Assembly (NCBI GenBank): GCA_917880885.1
Contig: OU862928.1
Span: 13,659,721 to 13,723,720, forward strand
Direction: 5' to 3'
Length of the DNA stretch: 64,000 nt
Origin: Limnephilus marmoratus
Taxonomy: Eukaryota; Arthropoda; Insecta; Trichoptera; Limnephilidae
This document shows positions 54,311-64,000 of this stretch, piece by piece; the stretch's first letter is position 1, and each line of letters begins with the position of its first letter. The position numbers and the translations under genes were made by a program. Under the pieces are notes generated by a model that did no database searches, had not been told where the DNA came from, and was given only the letters and a program-made list of their open reading frames with translations.

Positions 54311-55290
54311 GTAGGTTTCGGAGAGTTGGGCCCCGGGACCTAGTCACGCGACAGTCAACGGAGTTTTTGTGAGATTTCAGTTTGTACGGGAAAAATTTCT
54401 TTTTACTTAGATAATGCCGGGCGTTAAAAGTTATAACGAGTACGTTATGTGTGATCGATAATTTGGAAACCCGTTGGTGGGATTAACTGTGATTTCTTGA
54501 ACCGTAAGGAAACTTGCACGGCGGCCAGGCGTTGTCAGAGCCTGAAAGATGAAATCCATGCTAAATACGTCCGATCATACTTGGGACAAAGCCCCGTATT
54601 GATTGATGATCGGTGTACCGTTTGCCCGCGATGTTATTCGCTGTTCTTTGTGGTGGGAAAGTAATTATACGCCAACCTTGACTCTCGTCTGGACCGAGGG
54701 CGGCCTCCCTACATGCCAAACCTTCTTCAACGGAAAACACTCCCCGGCGGGGTTACTTGCTAATTTTGAACGCGGCAAAAGGCCGCTTGATGATCTCCCT
54801 TTGGCGGCGGAACTGACTCCAGATCTCGGCTTCGGTGATGGCTTTCCGGATCCTGCACGAGGAAATGCTGCCTGTGCCTTGCAGCTACTAGACGGACATT
54901 TTATTAGTTAGCTAGCGATAGAACTCATAGTAAACAGAGGTCGGTTCCATGGGGGTAAGTCAAATATATTATTTAAAACCTTTGTCGAGTGAGGCCTCGA
55001 CCCATGATTGCTATTTGTTTTAAAATTATATGTTTGATCTCACAATTCCATATTTTAAATTATGTACCTTGCATACCATCCCTTTGGAGAATGACACATA
55101 TCGTGGTTTACCATCCACCCCTGAGCATTAATGGGATCCACAGATATTCTTGACGGGATCCATAACCCATCCAGAATTGGCGCTTCCTTTAGGATAAAAT
55201 CTGTGAGTACCTGGTCAGTATTATAATACTCTGAGTTGTTTACGAAATGTATACATGTGTTTGCCACTTAGCGAGAAAAACCCACGTAGC
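54311..55290. other. Unassigned part of the composite insert
   Basis: A GC-richer stretch with an open frame at 54603-54911 (102 codons, plus; WTEGGLPTCQTFFNGKHSPAG) of no recognised family, and a good splice donor (GGGTAAGT near 54953). On the minus strand a 70-codon frame at 55055-55267 (WVMDPVKNI-type region; GWMVNHDMCHSPKGW) is also unrecognised. LINE-D resumes near 55290. It could be host sequence or an unknown element. Confidence 0.3.
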
Positions 55291-56520
55291 ATAATGTTTA
55301 GATGTTCGATTGTATTTTCTTGTTTGAATTTTTGTGTGTATGTAACTTCTTTTAATATTTTCCATATTTCCTTTGGGTTATTGTTTTCTTTTTTTTAAAG
55401 TTTTTCTCTAAAATACAACTCCTTAGCTACTCTAATAATTTTCGTGCAGATGTTTCTATATCTTTTGTAGTAATTAAGTTGTTGTATGTCTTACGGCATA
55501 TGTTTAATTTGTTTGTGAATTCTGTCTCGTTTACGAATACAGTTTAATATTCCCTGTATTATCCATTTAATTTTTTTAGCTTTGTGTGTAAGTTTTACTT
55601 GTTTTAGAGTAGTGTTATTATTTATTTCTTGCGCTAAAATTGTTGTAAATTTGTCCCAGTCCTCTTCGACCTTCTCCATTTGGTATATTGTACTCCAGTC
55701 TATTTTTTTGAGTTTTTCTTTTAAGTTTGTGTCGTCAATTATTTTTTTTTGTGAATATTTTATGTTCGTTAGGTTTTGTGTTTTCGGTATCAATTGCTAT
55801 CATATTCATGTAGTGACCTGTAATAGTGCTTTCAAGTACTATGGTTTTGGTTTTTAGTTTTGTTTTGATCATTATATGATCTATACAACTTTTTATGTTG
55901 TGTGTGACTCGTTTTGGGACATTTATCGTTTGCTACAGTCCATGCTGTGCTAGTATTGTTAGGTATTCTAAGTTTTGTGGGTGTCCGTTTTGTAGAGTGT
56001 TTATGTTTAGGTCACCAATGGTGATGATATTTTTGTGTTTGTTGAGATCATTTAATGTATCATTAAGTGCAGTTAGGAAATTTGTAATATTGTTTTTGGA
56101 TGGAGATTTGTACATTGCAAGAATACACGTTTCTTTTTCATGTGGTATTTGTATGCAATTGGAGTCTACAATATGTATTTCTTGGACGAATGTGTTTATT
56201 TTATCATTAGTGTATACGACTATGCCATCATTTTGATTTTTGTGTTTTTTTGTGTGGTGTATGTTGTAGTGTTCAATTGTTTTTGGAATATATTTTTCAT
56301 TCTACCAGCATTCTGTCAGCACAATTATATCGAAGTTATTATCTAGTTGTTCTAGGTATATAGTGAATTCTTCAAAATTTTTATTAATCGATCTGATGTT
56401 TTGGTGCAATATTTTGATTTTATTTTTTTCTTTTGTGATATTGGTCCATAGATTAATGTCGTTTGTACTTATACAGTAGTGTTGGTTGTTCGAGTCTACA
56501 TGTTCTATGTTTTCAGCCAT
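55291..56520 (-). pseudogene. LINE-D endonuclease and linker
   Basis: From ATG 56520: KILHQNIRSINKNFEEF...DIIVLTECW is the start of an APE-type endonuclease. Later pieces ITIGDLNINTLQNG (catalytic GDxN) and a Lys-rich linker (CIRKRDRIHKQIK, PKEIWKILKEV) follow in order but in different frames, so several indels are present. ORF1 was not found upstream. Confidence 0.7.
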
Positions 56521-57209
56521 GTTTTTGAGTATTTGTGTAAGTGTATAATATAAGCATTAAATTAATTAAAATTAAATTGAGTCAATGAAACATAGATAAA
56601 TTTGGGGGATGAAAATGATAGATCAGTTGGATTGACTATTTGGATAAATGTTATCGGTACAAAATTATCTAAAATAGCTACAATAATTAAGAGAATTAAG
56701 AATAATGCAAAGACAAAACGTATCAGGCTAATTGGAGGAATAAAGGAAAAGAAATAATTTTCGACTGATAAGTTAATGATAAGCATAGGAATATCCAATA
56801 TGTACATATATATATGGACAGATTATATGTTTTATAACAGAAAAAACAATTTCATTAGATAAAGAAATAAATAGAAATGTAGAAATTGAAAATTTTAAAA
56901 GGATTGCATACTTGAGTGAGGAGTGATTGGAAGGCTTATAATAAGACATTAAAAATTTGTGGATGAAGTTGGTTGAAATAAGTGAAGGTACTGAAACGAT
57001 TAGGAGAATAAATACTAAGATGACAAAAAAATTGAAATTTTAAGGTTTTTAAAATATAAGAAACGATTATAGTAGTTTGGAGTAAAAAAACAATTTGAAC
57101 AATAAAATTTATTGTTAAAATAAATAAAATAATTTAGGTAATAAAAACAATTTTTTTTATTTTTATTAATTTTTATTTAATTTTTTTATTTTTTCACAAG
57201 TTAAATATG
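56521..57209. other. Very A+T-rich stretch, no gene
   Basis: A minus-strand frame at 56562-56807 is strongly hydrophobic (LIRFVFALFLILLIIVAILDNF) and could be a membrane segment of a lost env-like or mitochondrial-derived gene, but composition alone can produce this. Otherwise only poly-A/T runs are visible. Confidence 0.3.
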
Positions 57210-57601
57210 CATTTGCATTTAAATTTCAAGGAGGTTCATAACGGGAATATGCCACAAAAAAAGAAAGATTGTTATTAGACATAAATAAAAATATTGACTC
57301 TCGGACATTAATTCATCTTATTGTTATGGGTCTACCAGATTATTTAATGTACAAAATGGATAAGGAATCAATAAAATCGACTGCAAATCTATTCAATGAA
57401 ATTGGTAAACATGAACAAACAGTCAATAAAAATAATTGTAATAAATTCAAGAAAAATGCATTTGATAATAGATTAAGAATTGATAAAATGAAGCCTTGCA
57501 AAAATTGTGAAAAATTAAATAAAGGTAGCCGTTTTCACTCTGAAGAAAAATGCTGGTTTAAACAAACTGATGACTATGAGAGCAAGAGAAACTATAATTA
57601 G
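57210..57601 (+). pseudogene. Ty3/gypsy Gag C-terminal fragment (element G3)
   Basis: The frame from 57269 has INKNIDSRTLIHLIVMGLPDYLMYKMD...STANLFNEIGKHE, the gag region preceding the nucleocapsid. A long-spaced knuckle follows (CKNCEKLNKGSRFHSEEKC: Cys-x2-Cys-x9-His-x4-Cys). The N-terminal half is missing, so G3 is 5'-truncated near 57210. No LTR is seen. Confidence 0.75.
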
Positions 57602-57659
57602 AATGTAAACAATACTGTATTAGATGTTGAATTGAGTGATAATGAGTCAAAAAACGAAT

Positions 57660-59636
57660 TAATACATCATTAATTAAAGTAAAACTAATATTAGAAGGAA
57701 AAGTAGATATATTTGGTATATATAATTCTGGATCTAATGTTTCCCTAATAAATTCTAAATTATTAAGAATAAAGGATGAAGGAAAAAATATACGCAACAA
57801 TACAAACTTACTAACAATTAATGGTGTAAAAAAGACAAAAGGCTTAACAACAATAAAAATTAAGATATTTAATATAGAGAAGAAAATTTATGTTTATATT
57901 GTAGATGGAAGAGATTTCAAATACAATTTTCTAATTGGACTTGATACTATAAAAGAGTTTAATTTGATTCAGAATGAAAATTTGGAAATTGATCAGAAAT
58001 CTGAAGAAAGCTTGAAGAAAGAGGAAATAAAATTTAAAAACAATTCTAATGAAAATGAAGATAAAAAGAACTTGAACTTTATAAACTTTAAGGAACATAC
58101 AAATGAAAAAGAATTTACAATGGATCTGAGTCATTTAAATAGTCAACAAAAATCTGAAATAAATAAACTTATTGATAAATATAAATCAAGCTTTGCAAAG
58201 GATAAATATGATATTAGAACAGTAAAGGATTATGAAGCACGCATTGATCTACTTGTGGACAAATACTGCAGTAAAAGACCCTAGAGATGTTCAATAGAGG
58301 ATAAGTTAGAGATAGAAGAACAAATAAGAAAATTGCTTGAAAGAAATCTTATAGAGGAATCATACAGCCCCTTTGCAGCACCAGTAACCTTAGCTTTCAA
58401 AAAAGAAGACAATAGAAAACCAAGATTGTGTATCGATTTTAGAGAAATAAATAAAATGGTGGCACCTCAGGCTCAACCATTTCCTTTGATTGAGGACTTA
58501 GTAACAAAAACCAGAAACTGTAAGTACTTTTCTACATTGGATATAAATTCTGCGTTCTGGTCTATTCCCCTGCGAATTGAAGATAGAAAGAAAACTGCTT
58601 TTGTAACGCAGGAAGGCCACTACCAATGGATATGTTTACCCTTTGGTTTAAAAACTTCTCCAGCCATATTTCAAAGAATACTAAGCAATATACTGAGAAA
58701 GTACAAGTTAACAGATTTTGCTGTAAATTTCATTGACGACATTTTAATATTTTCAGAAACTTATACCGAGCACATAAATCATTTATCACAGCTTTTAAAG
58801 GCGATAGAAAAAGAAGGTTTTCGACTTAAACTCACAAAATGTCGATTTGCAACAAATTCGGTAAAATACCTCGGACATATAATACAAGATAATACAGTAA
58901 GACCAGTGAGAGATAACTTAATTTCAATAAGAGATTTCCCTACACCAAAGAATCAGAAAAATATTAGACAACTTCTAGGAAAAACCAATTTCTACCACGA
59001 GTACATTCCTAACAGTTCAATAATTTTAGAACCACTACATAATTTACTAAGAAAGCACCAAAAATTCATATGGTCAATAGACTGCGAAGAAGCTTTCGAG
59101 AAGATTAAACAACTATTGTGTTCACAACCAATCTTGGAAATTTTTGATAAAGACTTATCAATAAACATATATACAGATGCATCATTAAAAGGTATCGGAG
59201 CAGTGCTAAAGCAAACTCAACCAGACGGAAAGGAAAAACCTGTAGCATATTTCTCTAAAAAATTAAATGAAGCCCAAAAGAAAAAAAAGGCTGTATATTT
59301 AGAATGCTGAGCTATTAAAGAGGCCATAAGATACTGGCAGTACTGGCTAATAGGCAAACCTTTTACAGTATATTCCGACCACAAACCATTGGAAAATTTA
59401 AACATTAAATCTAGAACGGACGAAAAGTTAGGAGATTTATCCTATTATCTATCACAATATGATTTCAAAATAAAATATACAGCAGGAAAGAATAATTTAG
59501 AGGCAAATTGCTTGAGCAGAAACCCAGTATTAGAAGCTAATAAAGATGTACATGAACATTTAAAAATAATAAACTTAGTAACATTGAATGATATATTAAC
59601 AGATCAAGAGAAAAATGAGGATATAAAAAACACAAT
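57660..59636 (+). pseudogene. G3 Pol: protease, reverse transcriptase, RNase H
   Basis: The protease region reads YNSGSNVSL where DSG or DTG is expected, so the catalytic Asp is lost. The RT has RLCIDFREINK, TLDINSAFWSIPL, LPFGLKTSPAIFQ and catalytic FIDD. RNase H has IYTDASLKGIGAV and YSDHKPLENL, then YDFKIKYTAGKNNLEANCLSR. In-frame stops are TAG at 58282-58284 and TGA at 59308-59310. The frame is cut by LINE-F after KNEDIKNT at 59636. Different lineage from G1/G2. Confidence 0.88.
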
Positions 59637-59917
59637 TTATTTATTTATTTATTTATTTTATTTTATTTTATTTTATTTTATTTTATTTAAGTATATAAAA
59701 CAGGCATGGTGCCCAAAAAATTATATACACGTAAGTTTAAACATAGTGATAACGAAAATACATAGTATCGAAAGTGATAATTATCACTTATCACTGATAA
59801 TATTAACATAGTGATTGTATAATAACAAATAAATGAAATGATAATAATAACAAAAGATAGTAACAAAAGTAATTAAGCTGAGGTGAATGACAAGTAGGAA
59901 TGGGTAAAAGGTAAGTA

Positions 59918-60371
59918 CATGGTAGGTAAATATTCATAAACAATTTATGATTGTTACCTGAACTGGTGAGACGCTGATTTGGTAGGTATATTATTGCCTC
60001 TCTATAAATAAAGGGCTTCATCACAGTATTAGCTTGATATGATAAAAGGTAAAACTTTTTTTTTGAAATGTTTAAATTGGTCATTAAAAATGTCTATTTT
60101 TTTATTAGAGAAATGTATAGCGTTATAACTTCTCAGTGTTCGTGCATGGTAGGTAAATATTCATAAACAAATTATGATTGTTACCTGAACTGGTGAGACG
60201 CTGATTTGGTAGGTACATTATTGCCTCTCTATAAATAAAGGGCTTCATCACAGTATTAGCTTGATATGATAAAAGGTAAAACTTTTTTTTTGAAATGTTT
60301 AAATTGGTCATTAAAAATGTCTATTTCTTTATTTGAGCAATGTATAGCGTTATAACTTCTCAGTGTTCGTG
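59918..60371 (-). repeat. 228-bp tandem duplication inside LINE-F
   Basis: Two near-identical copies (59918-60145 and 60146-60371), starting CATGGTAGGTAAATATTCAT and ending CTCAGTGTTCGTG. It duplicates the end of the ORF2 coding region (peptide MTNLNISKKKFYLLSYQANT in both). Confidence 0.85.
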
Positions 60372-60582
60372 GTAAAGGGGAGAAATACCCTGTATTTGTG
60401 AGGTAGGCTTTAATATAGAAAATGTCTTTCATCCTCCTTGTTGACTTTCTTGATGATGTGTTAATGTTAATTTGGGACAAAATGTTTGGTGTATCAACTG
60501 ATGAGTGTATAATTTTGTGTAAAAGTAATAAATCAGAAAGTTTACATCTGGCTGTTAGAGAGTGTAGTTTATAGTGTGAATT

Positions 60583-61989
60583 TCAGTCTTTGTACGTTCC
60601 AAATTGATCAGATATACCTTCACGATAAGCAATTACACGGGTTAATTTTCTTTGTGTGGATTCGATCCTATAATTATGAATTTCATAATTGGGAGACCAA
60701 ATTGTGGATGCATATTCGAGGATACTTCGCACAATTGATTTATATAATGTTAATGTTAATTCTGCACTTTTAAAACAGTTTGTGATTCTTAGCGTTAATC
60801 CTAATACTTGTGATGCACATTTTGAAATTGCATCTACATGTTTATTGAAGCTAAGTGAAGAGTCAAATGTCACGCCCAAGTCTTTAATTGAAGTTGTGTT
60901 ACGTAATGCGACATTGTTAATGTGATATGTGTTTGAAAATTTATTGATGTTTTTTGTGAAGGAAATTACAGCACATTTGTTTTCGTTAAAATATAAATCA
61001 TTTAGTGTGCACCATTCATGAAGTGATGATAAGTCTTTTTGCAAATCGGCGCAATCTTCTAATGATGTTATTTTTTTGTACAACTTAAGGTCATCGGCAA
61101 ACAGGAGATACTTTGATTTTTTTATTCCTAAAACTATGTCGTTGATAAATATTAAAAACAGTAACGGTCCAAAATGTGAGCCCTGCGGAATTCCCGAATT
61201 TGCCGTAAAAAGATCCGCGGAGTACCCTCCTACAACTTCTTGTAGTTTTCTATTAGTAATGTAACTTTCGAACCATTTTAGAGTATTTCCATTTACGCCA
61301 AACTTTTTCAGTTTCTTGATGAGTAATGATTGATTTAACTAGTCGAATGCTTTGCAAAAATCCGTGTAGATGGCATCCACTTGTAAATGCTTTTCGATGT
61401 TATCGCGGATGAATTGGGAGTATTCAAGAAGATTCGTTGTTGTGGAACGCCGAGGGAAAAACCCGTGTTGCTCAATGATGATATATTTACTTACATGGGC
61501 TAATAGACAGTCATATATTATTGATTCAAACAACTTTCCTATGCAGTCAAGTTTAGAGATGGGTCTATAATTTTGTATATCGCTCTTACAACCTTTCTTA
61601 AAGATGGGAGTTAAAAAAGCCGTTTTCCATTTGACTGGAAAAACACCTTCTTGTAGTGATTTGTTGAAAAGTACACTAAGTGGTCTAGCAAGAACATCTC
61701 TGCATGTTTTGAAAAAAATAGGCGGAATACCATCAGGACCTGATCCCTTATTGGTTCTTAAATTCTTACATTTAATTAATATAGTTGAGGGCGAAATATT
61801 GATCATACCGAGGCTTTCGTTGCAGAAATCATCAGATATTTGTGGTGAAAAGTTTGCATTTTGTGGTTTATAAATAGATTGAAAGTGCTTAGAAAAAAGT
61901 CGGCAGATATCTTGACCTTGTGTAGTTTTTATATCATTTAGGTGCATTTCTTTTGGTATGTTGGTTGTGTTTTTATATTTGCTTTTCAC
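60583..61989 (-). pseudogene. LINE-F reverse transcriptase
   Basis: A single frame apart from one TAG (61336-61338, after CKAFD). Motifs are NKGSGPDGIPP, FLTPIFKKGCKSDIQNYRPIS, FFPRRSTTTNLL, AFD, SGIPQGSHFGPLLF, catalytic FADDLKLY and DLGVTFDSSLSF. The motif style is like the CR1-group LINE at 11-25 kb. The endonuclease is absent. The frame is lost at 60583, near the duplicated region. Confidence 0.85.
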
Positions 61990-62016
61990 AAGAACAAGTT
62001 AATATATAAACACAAT

Positions 62017-62846
62017 ATATATTATAAGAGGGTAAGAAAGCAAGAAAAAATACTACTGTCAGAGGAACTCAGTATAAAATTTATAAAACTAATACCTGAA
62101 AATATGTGTTATATAGGTATAAAACAAATGCAAATGAAAATAGGAAAACTTTATGCAGCAAAGAACTTAACTAGAAATATCACCGATTTATGCAAACAGT
62201 GTGAAATATGTATAAAAAATAAGACAAGAGGACAGGCTAAATATGGTTTAATGTCGCACTTAGGCCCTGCCACAAAACCACTTGAAATTGTCTCAATAGA
62301 CACAATTGGGGGATTTGGTGGCTCTTGATCAACAAAAAAATATTTGCACCTTTTAGTCGACCATTTTAATCGATATGCTTATATATTAACCTCAAAGACA
62401 CAGAGTGCAAGGGACTTTATAAAACTTATAAATATTGTAATGAAATTGTAATGAAATTGGCATGGTTCTAACCGACCAATATCCTCGAATTAACTCAAAA
62501 GAGTTTAAAACTTTTTTAAATGAAAGATCAATCACACTAATTTTCACTGCAGTAAATTCGCCGTTTTCTAATGGACTGAACGAAAGGCTAAACCAAACAC
62601 TCGTTAATAAAATAAGGTGCAAGATAAATGAAAATCTAAAAACTAAAGCATGGACTACTATTGCTCATAATTGTGTTGATAGATATAATAACACAGAACA
62701 CTCAATAACAGGCTTTGCATCGAGATACCTATCGGATAGTACTGATGTTTCATTCGTAGCAAATGAACTTAAATTTAAAAAAGAAACAGATGACTCGATT
62801 AGAGACAGAAAATTTGCATTAGAAAGAACAATTAAGTCACATGAAT
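62017..62846 (+). pseudogene. G3 integrase
   Basis: Continues G3 after LINE-F. The zinc-binding region is partly lost (CKQCEICIKNKTRG keeps the Cys pair; the His pair is not clear). The catalytic core has Asp in SIDTIGGFG, Asp in VLTDQYPR and Glu in GLNERLNQTL. There is a TGA at 62326-62328 and a frameshift near 62445 with a small ATGAAATTG duplication. The element is cut at 62846 by the G2b LTR. Confidence 0.85.
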
Positions 62847-63636
62847 TGTTATGGTACGTTTTTAGAGCAACAGGGAGCGCCAACGCGAGTCCCTAAACAA
62901 ACCGCTGCGGGCAACAACTCGTTGCTCCCCGCTGTTTCCTGTTACCTACCTCCTCTCCCCTCGGCATTCCGGCACGCTCCGCCGCGCCGCCACCAGTCGA
63001 GTAGTACAAGCCGTCTCAGGCGCACGTGACACTCCTCCGCGAACTATACAGTTCGCGGCTAACTAGCCCGATCAAATTAAACGCAGTAACATCTGCGATG
63101 TAATTAAAGTACATACGAGTGTTAGCGCTGGTGTTCTACCATGCCTGTGAACTTCGGGACCTGTCCTAGACTCGGGATGAGCCCTGCTGAACCCGAGAGC
63201 CGAAGGATTCTTCAATCACCATGTAAGCTGTCCTCTGATTTACCCTCTTTAATGTGTCCGTAACGATAGACTGTTTGAACTCTCGCGTAAAGCCACCACT
63301 CAGAAAGTTTCGTTGACAGGGATCATGAGATATAAACTCGATAGCTAGGTTTGTGTAACATGCATCTCTTGAATTGAATTGTGCTGTAATAACCCTTGTA
63401 CTGTGTTTGAATTTACAATACATGAGTCTATTAATTACATCCTGTTGTCAATCTGCCTCGGCAGGAGCCTTTCCCCAGTGAGTATTCCCAGACGATTGTG
63501 GGAGAGAGAAGGAGAGAGAGAGAGAGATCCCGACGCATTCGTGCGACCTGCCCTCTGAGATAGAGGGTACTTTTGTCTCTACCGTGAGCTGGCCTGGGGA
63601 CATATTGTAGAGCAGTTATGCGTTCTGCCCATAACA
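62847..63636 (+). repeat. G2b 5' LTR (790 bp)
   Basis: TGTTATGG start and CCATAACA end, same length as the G2a LTRs. The small antisense frame it contains has two amino-acid-changing differences from the G2a copies, so there is no sign of coding constraint. Confidence 0.92.
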
Positions 63637-64000
63637 ACTGTCGCCACAGCGTGGGGCCTCGGAATTTTTTTTTCTCTTTCTTTTCTCCCTCTGTCCCGAT
63701 CGTTTTGCTGGATGCAACTGGTCGAAATTCTCCCTGCACAGGAATTGTTTTGTGAACATTAATTATAACTTGTTATTCTACATCCAGTGTACAGGAATTT
63801 CTGTGAAAAAACCACAGAAACATATGGGTAGAATCACGCCGCATTTTAAAGGCAGCCATTTTAGAAGCAAGTAGAAGGTCGCCCAAAATTTAAACCGCGA
63901 ATCTGACTGCGCACGCGCCACAAACACCGGTCCGCAACAGCTTTCGCGCCTATGCAAACGGCAAATATTAACGCAGCAAATACCTAGTCTCCGGACTGCG
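62847..64000 (+). mobile_element. Second copy of the G2 element (G2b), 5' end
   Basis: A 790-bp LTR (62847-63636) followed by the same leader as in G2a, running off the window. It differs from the G2a LTRs at three positions noticed by eye (62897, 63276, 63364), and the leader part looks identical. It is inserted in the G3 integrase region. Confidence 0.92.

Larger units (their letters stand above)
48571..56520 (-). mobile_element. Jockey-group LINE-D, broken by three insertions
   Basis: One minus-strand LINE ORF2 can be followed from its start (56520) to a 3' region ending near 48571. It is interrupted by a composite insert (about 52137-55290), a 1-kb unknown insert (about 49853-50847) and a TTAA MITE (49102-49660). 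The pieces join in protein order: endonuclease, linker, RT, C-terminal region. No ORF1 was found upstream. Confidence 0.8.
59637..62007 (-). mobile_element. CR1/Jockey-group LINE-F inserted in G3
   Basis: 5'-truncated LINE in minus orientation flanked by AAACACAAT at 59628-59636 and 62008-62016. The tail is a TTTA/TTTTA-type run at 59637-59690, followed by a GGGCACCATGCC-type hairpin near 59703-59714. The G3 frame continues on both sides, confirming the insertion. Confidence 0.88.

Noticed and set aside
56562..56807. Hydrophobic minus-strand frame considered as a mitochondrial insertion or env membrane segment.
   Set aside because: A/T-rich codons alone give Leu/Ile/Phe-rich peptides; no recognisable mitochondrial gene order or env context.
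1..64000. CRISPR arrays, rRNA genes, bacterial operons or an intact virus genome.
   Set aside because: No regularly spaced short repeats with unique spacers, no rRNA signature, no prokaryotic gene arrangement, and no element with a recognisable envelope gene.

Overview
This is eukaryotic, almost certainly insect, genomic DNA that is nearly all transposable elements. The evidence is an A+T-rich background, no prokaryotic gene organisation, a lone spliced sushi-domain exon, and several insect-type element classes packed and nested together: Ty3/gypsy LTR elements, R1-clade, CR1/Jockey-group and RTE-type LINEs, a Penelope-like element, hAT and Harbinger DNA transposons, TTAA-site MITEs and a tRNA-derived SINE. 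I cannot name the species or order.

Layout. 1-3911: 3' half of a Ty3/gypsy element (G1: integrase, long 3' region, 3' LTR), inserted in an older repeat (X1). X1 (3912-9740) is split by a 3.8-kb hAT element (4194-8001, 8-bp target duplication), which itself holds a truncated LINE (LINE-E), and by a 1.2-kb Harbinger-type MITE (8211-9404, TAA duplication). An inverted second copy, X2 (about 25840-26671), still shows the hAT and MITE target sites empty. 9741-10050: tRNA-derived SINE. 11146-25100: one CR1/Jockey-group LINE on the minus strand, split between two exactly matching codons of its endonuclease domain by two tandem R1-clade LINEs: R1-A (13499-16727, 5'-truncated) and R1-B (16743-23196, full length, near intact). 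Both R1 copies sit at the same site with 13-14-bp duplications.

25140-32151: RTE tail with a microsatellite, X2, a candidate LTR with primer-binding site, a Harbinger transposase relic, LINE relics, a third R1 3' end, the only host coding sequence (sushi exon, 29884-30093), a SINE, a CR1-type relic and a TTAA MITE. 32152-43350: a complete young Ty3/gypsy element (G2a) with 790-bp LTRs that look identical, ATTG duplications, gag and pol linked by a -1 slippery heptamer at the gag stop, and 4 kb of non-coding 3' sequence. 43351-47462: Penelope-like element (reverse transcriptase plus GIY-YIG endonuclease) with pseudo-LTRs in direct and inverted orientation, each with a hammerhead-like motif. 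47480-48565: LINE with a twin-priming inversion. 48571-56520: a second Jockey-group LINE (LINE-D), broken by a TTAA MITE, a 1-kb unknown insert and a 3-kb composite insert holding gypsy fragment G4. 57210-62846: decayed gypsy element G3, interrupted by LINE-F and cut by the start of a second G2 copy (G2b, 62847-64000).

No operon-like cooperation exists here; the functional story is layered insertion. The most notable structures are the two R1-clade LINEs at one site in a CR1-group LINE, the -1 slippery site in that LINE's ORF1/ORF2 overlap, and the hAT element carrying decayed zinc-finger-like tandem repeats. All calls are by eye from sequence; no database search or alignment was run.
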